Assembly: GCA_902810705.1 (NCBI GenBank)
Contig: CADDYU010000039.1
Span: 1 to 32,606, forward strand
DNA: 32,606 nt
Reading direction: 5' to 3'
Source: Methylococcaceae bacterium
Lineage (GTDB): Bacteria; Pseudomonadota; Gammaproteobacteria; Methylococcales; Methylococcaceae
The position numbers and the translations under genes are program-made. A model generated the notes under the pieces. The model did not search any database and was not told the DNA's origin. It saw only the letters and a list, made by a program, of their open reading frames with translations. Shown here one piece after another: positions 9,065 to 17,077 of the stretch (position 1 is its first letter; each line of letters opens with the position of its first letter).

Positions 9065-9205
9065 ATGGAGGATATTCAATATCAATTGGAAGCTAGACGA
9101 GCTTATTTTGAGCTGCTTGAAATATATCGCTGTTATCTGAGTACGGTCTTTTTGCAAAAAAACCCTGCGTGGATCAAATACATGCTCGAATTCTGTTTCT
9201 ATTAA
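9065..9205 (+). CDS. Possible 46-residue hypothetical protein, divergent from the efflux operon
   Basis: An ATG at 9065 opens a 46-codon frame (MEDIQYQLEARRAYFELLEI...) ending at TAA 9203-9205. It is charged and probably helical at its start, with aromatic and cysteine residues towards the end. It has no recognised family and no strong Shine-Dalgarno. It has the AT-rich composition of the neighbouring efflux genes and points away from them, where a regulator would often sit, but it is too short to be an intact regulator. It may be a gene stub or a chance frame. Confidence 0.2.
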   Translation: MEDIQYQLEARRAYFELLEIYRCYLSTVFLQKNPAWIKYMLEFCFY

Positions 9206-9339
9206 AGGCGGCGTCGGGTTGTCCGATTAACTCGTGACGACACGGAGTATGAACGGATAAGAAGCCCGCGATTTGACGATGATCCGTGAACCTAAACGGG
9301 GCTTTCGTCAGGTAGATATCAGCGATCGATGCGACAAGC

Positions 9340-9500
9340 TTGAATTTGCCCACGGCATGAAGCCCATCACCGAGCTTTAGCCCGAAGTCGCGGTAATCCA
9401 CGTCGTACCCGACAATACCATGGCGGTTGGGTGAACATCGCCGAAACGCCGAAAGCTCGCTCGTCTTTAGCCCCGCGTTTCATCGCGACCGGCTATTAGC
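9340..9500. repeat. Direct repeat R, copy B (right of efflux operon)
   Basis: This is the second copy of the repeat described at 3001-3170, in the same orientation. It touches the stop of the hyfB/hyfC remnant, while copy A touches the start of the HyfE-like stub. Both copies may therefore derive from the former hyfC-hyfE junction. The 130 bp to its left (about 9206-9340) show no match to the left flank and no recognisable gene. Confidence 0.7.
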
Positions 9501-10312
9501 CCGCTTCCAGAATGACATGGCTCAACATGCCGAGCCGGTTCAAGAGATAGGCGAAGCCGAAAAAGTCCTGCACGCGGAACACCCGCATCTTGGCGAACAG
9601 CATCTCGGCTGTCGCTAGGACGGCGCCCAAACCCATCAATTTGGCCGCGATAGCCCCGAGTCCAACCGCCAGGGCGAAGATGAAGGAAGGCCGGAGCACT
9701 ATTCCGGTAGGCCTCGCGGGCCTGGCGCAGCACCGAACCCACGGCGAGGAACAGCAGGTTCTTGAACACCGAATGGTTGATCGCGTGGTAGAGGGCGGCC
9801 AAGCACCCAATCGCTCCCAGTTCCGCGAGGCCCGTGCCGAGGAAGATCATCGAGAACCCCAGGCCCATGGCGATGATGCCGACATTCTCGATGGAACTGG
9901 AGGCCAGAAGCCGCTTGAGGTTGTTCTGCTGCAAGGCGTAGAGCACGCCCAGCGCCGCCGAGATGTAGCCGGGACCGTAGAGCTCGCGGCCAGGATGCCC
10001 CAGCCCCACGATGGCCAGGAAAAATCCCGATAGAACGTCCAGGTGCACATGCCAATGCATCCAAAGCAGGCCGAGAGGTAATTGGTCGGTCGTGACGCTG
10101 TGGGCGAGCAGGGCGATGGCTCCGCCGGCCATGGCCGGCCCACCCGAGTCCACGAACAGCCGGCGGGCCCGTTCGGACCAGTCGGCCGATGGAACAAGTC
10201 TGGCTAAGCGGTTCGCGAGCCGCTCCAGTGCAGTGCGGTGCTCCGAAAGAAGGGCCAGCGCGCTCGAGAGCAGGGCGCACTGGACCGACAGATAGGCCAG
10301 GAACAAAGACAT
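9496..10312 (-). pseudogene. Remnant of hydrogenase-4-like membrane subunits (hyfB fused by deletion to hyfC-like tail)
   Basis: The first frame starts at 10312 and runs through a NuoL/HyfB-like N-terminus. It then reaches a conserved antiporter core, SAALGVLYALQQNNLKRLLA then SSSIENVGIIAMGLG and YHAINHSVFKNLLFLAVGSVL. After about 9720 homology continues in another frame, ending in LFAKMRVFRVQDFFGFAYLL and a stop at 9496. That tail resembles the C-terminus of a NuoH/HyfC-type subunit rather than HyfB. The whole is about 270 residues against 600 or more for HyfB alone, with apparent losses before SAALGV and before the HyfC-like tail. These subunits form the proton-translocating membrane arm of formate-hydrogenlyase-like complexes; this one cannot work. 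Confidence 0.75.
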
Positions 10313-10875
10313 GCGTCGACTCCCTTCCTCAGGCCAGGGCCCGGTCTACGGCAAGGCGGGCCCGCAGGGCGAGGGGAGTCCAGGAAAGCGGCATGGCGAG
10401 TTCAAGCTCGGTATGCCTTGTGGAGCGCGGTTCGCTTCCAAGGCGGGAAAATGACGTCATGGCGCTAGGTCCGGTTCGACGAGATTGTCGGAATCGATCC
10501 TCTCTCATGCGACTTGCGTGCCACGCTTTCGGGGGAAGCCCAAGCCTATGATGAAAAAAGCATTCAGTTTCCACGGCAGAATCCCGGACGTTTGAGTCCG
10601 GTTGATTGCGACCGTGAAGAACGGTGCATCTAAACCACAATAGCGCGTGAGGGAACGCTGTGCCGCGCGGATGGTTCTATTTCAACATGCGGACGCGCTC
10701 TAAAAATGAGAGCCAATGACGATGCCGCGACCGAGTACGTCCGGAGGTTGAAAATCCTCCAGCCTAGGGCGGGCTGCTTGGAAACCCAGCCCATGGTTTG
10801 GAGCCAGCCTTGCCGCAACTTTCGGCACCCGGCTGGCCGCTTCCCAACGGGGTCTAAGCGGCTCTTGGGGAAGGC
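10313..10875. other. 563-bp gap with no convincing gene; right half holds three hairpins
   Basis: Nothing between the hyf remnant and the symporter gene translates into a recognisable protein. A minus-strand frame at 10329-10640 is open but low in complexity and matches no family known to me. The only structure is in 10743-10837, listed separately. The segment may be debris from the upstream part of the lost hyf operon. Confidence 0.5.
10743..10837. other. Cluster of three stem-loops, possible structured RNA
   Basis: Three hairpins sit within 95 bp. The first (10743-10760) is GGAGG-TTGAAAAT-CCTCC, which looks like a tRNA-Phe anticodon arm (GAA anticodon in a TTGAAAA loop). The second (10771-10792) has GGGCTG paired with CAGCCC. 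The third (10803-10837) has GCCAGCC paired with GGCTGGC enclosing TGCCG paired with CGGCA. None is followed by a T run on either strand, so ordinary intrinsic terminators are unlikely. No D arm, T arm or acceptor stem could be found around the first hairpin. The cluster lies 40-130 bp past the stop of the symporter gene, within reach of its 3' UTR. Confidence 0.4.
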
Positions 10876-12171
10876 CTATCTTTCGCTCTCCGAGCTCCGC
10901 CTCTCCCAGCTTTCCAGCAGGATCGCCACCAGCATGTCGCTCAGGACGTTCACACCCGAGCGGACGCGAGCAATGATCCAGTCCACCGGGGCGACCAAGG
11001 GAATGGCCAAGGCCACTACCGTCTCCGGCAGCCCGGCGGCAGCGAGGACCAGGGGCAGCACGATCAGGCCCGCTTCCGGGATGCCTGCGATGCCGGCGCC
11101 GGCCATGAGGGCAGAGAACACGATGACCGCCTGCTGACCCGCGCCGAGATCGCCGCCCATGGCTTGGGCCAGAAACAGCGCGGTCATCGCCTCGTACAGC
11201 GTCACGCCATCGTTGTTCAGATTGGTGCCGGCGCAGACCACGAGCCGGGCCGATTGGTCCGATACCTCCATTCTTTGGAGGCAGCGAAGGGTAATGGGGA
11301 CCGCCGCCAAGCTGCTGTTGGCGGAGAATGCCGTCAGCACCGCGTCGGCGCTTCCCTTGAGGTAGACTCCCGGGGGCTTGGCCCCGGCCAACCAGGCGGC
11401 AAGGGGATAATAGACCAGACCATGCAGGCCAAGCCCCAGGAGGATGATGCCGAGAAAGCTCGCGAGCTCCGCGAAAATGCCTATGCCTGCCTTGCCTACT
11501 ACCTGCGCCACCAGGCCGAACACGGCGAAGGGCACGACTTCCACCACCCAGCCCAGCACCTTGACCAGCACCTGATAGGCGGCCGAGATGAGGCCCGCCA
11601 GTGGCCGGATGTCGACGCTGTCGGCTTCGTTTTGCCGTTCCTTGAACCAGCCCAGCGCCGCGCCGAAGAGGAGGGCCATGAGCACTACCGAGATGACGTT
11701 GTTGCTGACGAGAGGCTCGACGAGGCTTTGCGGAATGTATCCGCTAAGGTTTTGCAAGGGATCAAGCGAAGCCCCGGCGGCGGATTTCGGCGGCTCCCCG
11801 GGGGCAGCGACCTTCGCCGCCAGTTGCTCGAGGCGCCCCCGCCAGGCGGCCCCGGGCTCCAGTATGTTTATCAAAGTCAGCCCGATGGCGAAGGCCACCG
11901 AGACATTGACGAGGCAAACCGCCACCAGCCGCCCGCCGGCTCTGGCCGTGATCGGCACCCGCAGAAAGGCATCCAGAATGGCGAACAAGATCAGCGGCAC
12001 GGCCAGGGCCTTCAGCAGCCGAATCACCAGCAGGCCGAGCTGCCCGAGATCGCCGTTGTCTAGCCGGAACAGGTACGGCTCAGTGCCGCCCCAGATCCCG
12101 AGCAGCGTACCCAGGATAACGGCGATCAGGACTCTCGCGGACAGAGGCCAGCGTTTGCGGGGGGCGGGCAT
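10876..12171 (-). CDS. Dicarboxylate/amino acid:cation symporter (DAACS/SDF family)
   Basis: This secondary transporter belongs to the GltP/DctA fold and imports C4-dicarboxylates or acidic amino acids with H+ or Na+. It has 431 residues and the expected membrane pattern. Family landmarks are the serine-rich re-entrant loop near SANSSLAAVPITLRCL, the TM7 motif in AGTNLNNDGVTLYEA, and a second hairpin in MAGAGIAGIPEAGLIVLPLVL. The TM7 motif normally reads N-M-D-G-T; here it is N-N-D-G-V, so cation or substrate handling may differ from DctA. The gene is the first past the broken hyf region and lies 106 bp downstream of the RMD1-family gene on the same strand. The specific substrate is not assigned. 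Confidence 0.88.
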   Translation of the reverse strand: MPAPRKRWPLSARVLIAVILGTLLGIWGGTEPYLFRLDNGDLGQLGLLVIRLLKALAVPLILFAILDAFLRVPITARAGGRLVAVCLVNVSVAFAIGLTLINILEPGAAWRGRLEQLAAKVAAPGEPPKSAAGASLDPLQNLSGYIPQSLVEPLVSNNVISVVLMALLFGAALGWFKERQNEADSVDIRPLAGLISAAYQVLVKVLGWVVEVVPFAVFGLVAQVVGKAGIGIFAELASFLGIILLGLGLHGLVYYPLAAWLAGAKPPGVYLKGSADAVLTAFSANSSLAAVPITLRCLQRMEVSDQSARLVVCAGTNLNNDGVTLYEAMTALFLAQAMGGDLGAGQQAVIVFSALMAGAGIAGIPEAGLIVLPLVLAAAGLPETVVALAIPLVAPVDWIIARVRSGVNVLSDMLVAILLESWERRSSESER

Positions 12172-12277
12172 GGCGGTGTGGCGCTGAGTGAAAGGGAATT
12201 AGGTTCACGGTCCCGAGTACCCGGTCGTCGGTCGGCACGGAATTCTCCAGGCCGAGAAAAGGTAGACGCCATCGCGG

Positions 12278-13105
12278 CTAATAAAGCTTGCCGTACAAGG
12301 ACAGCGCGATTTCCACCACGATCAAAATCACGATGTACCACTCCACCCGCAGGGTCTGCCGGTTGTTCACCAGGTCGAGGTAGGTCTCGGCGGTGCGGGA
12401 GACCAGCTCCAGCTTGCGGGACAGGGCCAGATCGCGGTCGCGCAGTTCGTATTCGGCGGCCAGGCGCTGATACAGGCGATCGAGGTCCGCATCGTCCCAG
12501 GTGATTTCCGGCTTCTCGGTCACCTCGACCCGGCCCACCGTGCGGGTGAGGATCAGCAACACATTGCCGATTTCGGTCAGGACTTCTTTCTTGCCCCGGG
12601 CGGGGCTTTCGCCGCGGCAGAGGCGTTCGGCGAGTTGCTCGATCCGATCGAAGGCATCGGCCACACTGCGCTCGTAATAGCCGAGCACGCTGCTTTTCGC
12701 CAGCACGTGGGCCACCACCAGCAGGCGTCCCGGTCCGGCTTCGCGGAGATTCAGCCGGCCGTCGGGACCCCATCCTTCGGCACGCTCGGGATCGATGGCG
12801 ATTTCCGCCTCCTCGAATTCCGGCTGGGCGAAACGGTTCTGGATGGCGGACGACAGCTTCTCGAGTTCGTCTTTTTCTTCCGCCCCGGTGAGCCCTATGA
12901 GGACGACCACGCCAAACCGGAAAATCAGGCTATAGCCCCGCGCGCCGGCCCGCATCATCACCGGCCCGACCGGCATCCCGCTCCGGCCAAGGTCCCGTAC
13001 CTCGACCCGCGTCCCCAGGAACCAAGCCCGGGCCAGCATCAGGTCCGCTACCTCCGCGAGCGTGCCATGGCTCTCGAGGCGGCTACGGTCGGCCGGTTCG
13101 TTCAT
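12278..13105 (-). CDS. RMD1/YagE-family (DUF155) protein with C-terminal membrane anchor
   Basis: The 275-residue protein has a mostly soluble domain and one C-terminal membrane helix (VEWYIVILIVVEIALSLYGKLY). The DUF155 pattern is clear: a small beta-rich N-terminal part (FRFGVVVLIGLT), a helical segment (HVLAKSSVLGYYERSVADAFDRIE), then LSRKLELVSRTAETYLDLVNNRQTLRVEWYIV, the family's most conserved block. Eukaryotic relatives are yeast RMD1/RMD8 and mitochondrial RMND1, the last linked to mitochondrial ribosome anchoring. The bacterial role is unknown to me. The ATG follows the ParA-like stop by 22 bp, with GGTGGGA as a possible ribosome site, so the two are almost certainly cotranscribed and may work together at the membrane. 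Confidence 0.88.
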   Translation of the reverse strand: MNEPADRSRLESHGTLAEVADLMLARAWFLGTRVEVRDLGRSGMPVGPVMMRAGARGYSLIFRFGVVVLIGLTGAEEKDELEKLSSAIQNRFAQPEFEEAEIAIDPERAEGWGPDGRLNLREAGPGRLLVVAHVLAKSSVLGYYERSVADAFDRIEQLAERLCRGESPARGKKEVLTEIGNVLLILTRTVGRVEVTEKPEITWDDADLDRLYQRLAAEYELRDRDLALSRKLELVSRTAETYLDLVNNRQTLRVEWYIVILIVVEIALSLYGKLY

Positions 13106-13127
13106 GGTCCCACCGGATACGCGCCGC

Positions 13128-13913
13128 TCAGGAAAGTTTTTCGTGCAGTTCCCGGTGCAGCGCCTTGAATTCCTCGGTCAGCTTGTGTTCCGGCGCGTAA
13201 TGGATCAGCGGCTTTGAGAGGCTGTGGGATTCGCGCACTTTGATGGACGGCGAAATCTTGGTTTGCAGTACCGGATGGCCCTGGTTCACCAACTCGTTCA
13301 CCAGTTGCTGGGGGAGGTTGGCGCGGCCCTGGAACTGGTTGACCACGATGCCCTCGATTTCCAGCGCGCCGTTGTGGTCCGCCTTGATTTCGGCGATGGC
13401 GGCCAGAAGGTTGTACAGCGCTTCGCGCGAAAACGCATCGCAATCGAAGGGAATCAGGCAGTGCTTGGCCGCGATGAGCGCCGAGCGGCTGTAGAAGTTC
13501 AGCACCGGCGGGGTGTCGATGTAGATGCGGTCGTAGCCAGTGAGGGCGTCCAGCGCTTCGCGCAGCTTATAGATCTTGTAACGCGCCTCCAGCCGGCTTT
13601 GCAGGGGCTCCAGCTCCGGGTGGGAAGGCAGAAGGTAGAGATTGGGGAAGGGCGTCGCGTGCACGTTGTCGGCCAGGCCTCCGTTCTGGCCCTTGGCGAA
13701 CAGGTTGAGGCTCAGGGTTTCCTTGAAGAAGTGGGCGATGGTGGCGTCCGGGTCGGGAATCTTGTCGCCCAAGAGATAATGGCTGGAATTGCCCTGGACG
13801 TCGAGGTCGACCACCAGGGTTTTCTTGCCTTCCGCCGCGCTGATGGCAGCCAGATTGCACGCGATCGTGGATTTGCCCACGCCTCCCTTTTGATTGAATA
13901 TTACCCGGCGCAT
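13128..13913 (-). CDS. ParA-family ATPase (orphan, no ParB nearby)
   Basis: This P-loop ATPase belongs to the ParA/MinD/Soj group. The 261-residue protein starts almost at the deviant Walker A motif KGGVGKST (signature Lys 9, catalytic Lys 14), with A' around [12 protein letters not shown] and Walker B in YIDTPPV. Such proteins cycle on nucleoid DNA or membrane to position plasmids, chromosomes or protein clusters. There is no N-terminal DNA-binding extension, so it resembles the small type Ib ParAs. No parB or parS-like site was recognised; the partner in the operon is instead the RMD1-family membrane protein 22 bp downstream. GAGAG upstream of the ATG can serve as ribosome site. The cargo is unknown. 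Confidence 0.9.
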   Translation of the reverse strand: MRRVIFNQKGGVGKSTIACNLAAISAAEGKKTLVVDLDVQGNSSHYLLGDKIPDPDATIAHFFKETLSLNLFAKGQNGGLADNVHATPFPNLYLLPSHPELEPLQSRLEARYKIYKLREALDALTGYDRIYIDTPPVLNFYSRSALIAAKHCLIPFDCDAFSREALYNLLAAIAEIKADHNGALEIEGIVVNQFQGRANLPQQLVNELVNQGHPVLQTKISPSIKVRESHSLSKPLIHYAPEHKLTEEFKALHRELHEKLS

Positions 13914-14109
13914 TGAAATCTCTCACTTAAGGCAAGGTTAATGGAACGGCGAGAGTATAAAACGAAAATCCCGCCAGGAAACGAATTAATCCTAAAAACC
14001 GTGGTTCACGACAAATGGCCTGGTTTTGCGGGCTAACCTAAATCTTACCGATCGCGTCCCTTAGTGAGATGGGTATCGGGTTTTGCGCCGGTATCGGAAA
14101 ATGAAAGAG

Positions 14110-14129
14110 CGGATGGGCTTACCCATCCG
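14110..14129 (-). terminator. Intrinsic terminator of the PPDK gene
   Basis: A perfect 8-bp stem (CGGATGGG paired with CCCATCCG) with a 4-base loop lies 20 bp past the PPDK stop. On the minus strand it is followed by CTCTTTCATTTT, a pyrimidine/T-rich tail. The region from here to the ParA gene (13914-14109) shows no gene. Confidence 0.65.
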
Positions 14130-14149
14130 GGATCCGGACTGTAGATGCC

Positions 14150-16873
14150 TTAGCGTTCCGCCAATAGTTTCGCGTGGGCGGCCGCGAGGCGGGCGATGGG
14201 CACCCGATGGGGCGAGCAGGAGACATAGTCGAGCCTGATCTCGTGGCAGAAGCGGATGGAGGCGGGATGGCCGCCATGCTCGCCGCAGATGCCGATCTTG
14301 AGTCTCGAATTGGCTTCGCGGCCGCCTGTCACGGCCATCTTCATCAGCGTTCCGACGCCCTTCACGTCCAGGGCCTCGAAGGGATTGTCACGCAGGATTT
14401 CCGTTTCGATGTAGAACGGCAGGAACTTGTTTTCGGCGTCCTCGCGCGAAAAGGAGAACGTCGCCTGGGTGAGGTCGTTGGTGCCGAACGAGAAAAACTC
14501 GGCGCTGCCCGCCAAGTCGCCGGCACAGCTGCAGGCGCGGACGGTTTCCACCATGGTGCCGAACTTGAAGGAGAGCGCGAAGCCATAATGGCCTTCGATC
14601 TCCTGGCGAAGCCGGGCCACGCTGGCCCTCGCCCGTTCGAGTTCTTCCGCGGCCACGACCTGCGGAATCATGATCTCCGCTTGCGCCGGGATGCCGGCTT
14701 TCGCGCACTCGGCGGCAGCCTCCAGAATGGCGCGTATCTGCATCTCGTAAATTTCCGGGTAGGTAATCCCCAAGCGCACGCCGCGATGGCCCAGCATGGG
14801 ATTGACCTCGTGCAGCTCCCTGACCTTGCGCAGCATCTGTTCCTTCTTGGCGATCACGGCATTGACGAGGTCCTCGCCGATCTCGTTGCCGGACAACGGA
14901 CGGTTGAGCGTCGCCAGCGCCGCCGCGCGGCCCTTGACCGCGAGGCGGTATTCCTTCAAGCCTTCGATCTCGTCCAGGAGCTGCTGTTCGCTCGGCAGGA
15001 ATTCATGCATGGGCGGATCGAGCAGGCGCACCGTTACGGGATGCGGCGCCATGATCCTGAACATCTCCTCGAAGTCCTGGCGCTGCATGGGCAGCAGTTT
15101 GTCCAGGGCGGCTTGGCGCTCTTCGGCGGTGCGCGCCATGATCATGTCCACCACGACCGGCAGGCGCTCGCTGGCGTTGAACATCCGCTCGGTACGGCAA
15201 AGGCCGATGCCTTGGGCTCCGTATTCCCTCGCTACGGACGCCATGTCCGGGGTATCGCCGTTGGCCAGCACCTTGAGCCGCGCCGCCTCGTCGGCCCAGG
15301 CCAGAAGGGTGCGGAGTTCGTCCGAGAATTTCGGCGGAAGGGTGGGAATTTCTCCCAGGAACACCTCGCCCGACGTGCCGTCGATGGTGATGATGTCGCC
15401 TTCCCGGAGGGTCAGGTCGCCGACCCGCGCGAGCCGCGCCCGGCTGTCCACCCGAATGCCCTCGGCCCCGGCCACGCAGGCCTTGCCCATGCCCCGGGCC
15501 ACTACCGCCGCGTGAGAGGTTTTGCCGCCGCGGCTGGTCAGGATGCCCTGGGAGGCGAAGAAGCCGTGGATGTCCTCGGGCTTGGTTTCCTCCCGTACCA
15601 GGATGACCTTCTCGCCGCCCCGGCCCAGGAGTTCCGCCTGATCGGCGTCGAACACGCACCGTCCGCTGGCGGCGCCGGGCGAGGCGGGCAGCCCCTGGGC
15701 CAGGGGTTTTTCCTTGTGGGCGGGGTCCAGGCGAGGGTGCAGCAGCTGCTCCAGGAGGGAAGGATTGACCCGGAGCAGGGCTTCGTCTCTGCTGATCAAG
15801 CCTTCGGCGTGCATGTCGACGGAAGTCTTCACATACGCCTGCGCGTTCATCTTGCCGTTGCGGGTTTGCAGGCAATAAAGGACGCCTTTTTCGATGGTGT
15901 ACTCGTAATCCTGGACTTCCCGGTAATGGCCTTCCAGTTTGTTCCTGAGCTCCACCAGCTGGCGGTACAAATCGGGCATTTCCTTGGCGAGTTCGGCCAC
16001 CGGCTTGGGAGTGCGGATGCCGGCCACCACGTCCTCGCCCTGGGCGTTCACCAGGTATTCGCCGTACATCTCGTTCTCGCCGGTGGCGGGGTTGCGGGTG
16101 AAGCCCACCCCGGTGGCGCTGTCGTTGCCGAGGTTGCCGAACACCATGGTGACCACGTTGACGGCGGTGCCGTTGGCCATATCGGGGGTGATGTGGAACT
16201 CGCGGCGGTAGTCCACCGCGCGCTTGCCCATCCAGGAATTGAACACGGCGCGGATGGCGATTTCCAGCTGTTCGAACACGTCTTCCGGGAAGGGCTTGCC
16301 GGTTTCTTCCCGGACGATTTTCAGGAACCTTTCGCTCACCCCCTTGAGGTGTTCCGCGTTCAGGCCGATGTCGGCCTTGACGCCGGCGGCGCGCTTCACG
16401 TCCTCGAACTCGGCGTCGAACCGTTCGTCCTTAATACCCAGGGCGATCTTGCCGAACAGCTGGATGAAACGGCGGTAGGCGTCATAGCCGAAGCGTTCGT
16501 TGCCGGTGAGCTTGATGAGTCCGCCGAGGGTGTCCCGGTTCAGCCCGAGATTGAGGATGGTATCCATCATGCCCGGCATGGAAAGGGCCGAGCCGGAACG
16601 CACCGAGACCAGCAGCGGCTTGTCGCCGCCGCCAAAGCATTTGCCGGTTTTATCTTCCAGCTTTCGAATGTGCTCCCGGACTTCCTCCATCAGATCAGCG
16701 GGCAGGGCCTGCCGGTCCAGGAATTCGAGGCAGGCTTCGGTGGTGATGACGAAGCCGGGCGGCACGTTGAGCCCGATTCTCGTCATCTCGCACAGATTGG
16801 CGCCCTTGCCGCCCAGGAGTTTCTTGTTGTGACCGTCGCCTTCCTCGAAGGCAAATACATATTTTTTGCTCAT
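14150..16873 (-). CDS. ppdK: Pyruvate, phosphate dikinase
   Basis: PPDK interconverts pyruvate + ATP + Pi with phosphoenolpyruvate + AMP + PPi, giving reversible control between glycolysis and gluconeogenesis. From the chosen start it has 907 aa. It contains the N-terminal nucleotide-binding domain (LLGGKGANLCEM, GSALSMPGMMDTILNLG), the swivelling phosphohistidine domain (RGGKTSHAAVVARGMGKA, His 454) and the TIM-barrel PEP/pyruvate domain (FSFGTNDLTQATF, and ICGEHGG with catalytic Cys near 863). The frame is open to 16975, but MSKKYVFAFEEG at 16873 is the normal beginning and has GAAGGAAA seven bases upstream. No PPDK regulatory-protein gene is adjacent. It is probably transcribed alone, ending at the hairpin 14110-14129. 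Confidence 0.97.
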   Translation of the reverse strand: MSKKYVFAFEEGDGHNKKLLGGKGANLCEMTRIGLNVPPGFVITTEACLEFLDRQALPADLMEEVREHIRKLEDKTGKCFGGGDKPLLVSVRSGSALSMPGMMDTILNLGLNRDTLGGLIKLTGNERFGYDAYRRFIQLFGKIALGIKDERFDAEFEDVKRAAGVKADIGLNAEHLKGVSERFLKIVREETGKPFPEDVFEQLEIAIRAVFNSWMGKRAVDYRREFHITPDMANGTAVNVVTMVFGNLGNDSATGVGFTRNPATGENEMYGEYLVNAQGEDVVAGIRTPKPVAELAKEMPDLYRQLVELRNKLEGHYREVQDYEYTIEKGVLYCLQTRNGKMNAQAYVKTSVDMHAEGLISRDEALLRVNPSLLEQLLHPRLDPAHKEKPLAQGLPASPGAASGRCVFDADQAELLGRGGEKVILVREETKPEDIHGFFASQGILTSRGGKTSHAAVVARGMGKACVAGAEGIRVDSRARLARVGDLTLREGDIITIDGTSGEVFLGEIPTLPPKFSDELRTLLAWADEAARLKVLANGDTPDMASVAREYGAQGIGLCRTERMFNASERLPVVVDMIMARTAEERQAALDKLLPMQRQDFEEMFRIMAPHPVTVRLLDPPMHEFLPSEQQLLDEIEGLKEYRLAVKGRAAALATLNRPLSGNEIGEDLVNAVIAKKEQMLRKVRELHEVNPMLGHRGVRLGITYPEIYEMQIRAILEAAAECAKAGIPAQAEIMIPQVVAAEELERARASVARLRQEIEGHYGFALSFKFGTMVETVRACSCAGDLAGSAEFFSFGTNDLTQATFSFSREDAENKFLPFYIETEILRDNPFEALDVKGVGTLMKMAVTGGREANSRLKIGICGEHGGHPASIRFCHEIRLDYVSCSPHRVPIARLAAAHAKLLAER

Positions 16874-17077
16874 GTCGATTTCCTTCTTCGACTGGGGGAG
16901 GGCATCCGCATGCCTCTCCGAACCTAATAGGGTGAGGCCATGAAGCGGCGGGATGGGAGCAATAGTGTCCCTCATGGATTACTTATCCTGCCCATCGCCC
17001 GCTTCGGCCTGTTCAATAGAGCTTCTGAACTCATTTTTGATTCCCCAAGTGCCCCAGGACACGCCCGCCTTTTCAGC

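Noticed and set aside
2925-9500. Composite transposon carrying the RND operon
   Set aside because: The repeats at the two sides encode no transposase and show no terminal inverted repeats; the IS copies lie only on the left, so a composite transposon is not supported.
10329-10640. 103-codon minus-strand frame upstream of the hyf remnant
   Set aside because: No recognisable family, uneven composition and no ribosome site; the last ~25 residues look somewhat protein-like but are too little to call.
10743-10760. tRNA-Phe gene
   Set aside because: Only an anticodon-arm look-alike is present; no acceptor stem, D arm or T arm can be placed around it.
11164-12063. Long plus-strand frame opposite the DAACS symporter gene
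   Set aside because: Low-complexity, strongly charged translation with no domain; a shadow of the membrane protein gene.
14174-16927. A 917-codon open frame on the plus strand opposite ppdK
   Set aside because: It mirrors the codon pattern of ppdK, is rich in His, Gly and Arg, has no family features, and the minus-strand gene is certain. High-GC genes commonly leave the antisense frame open.
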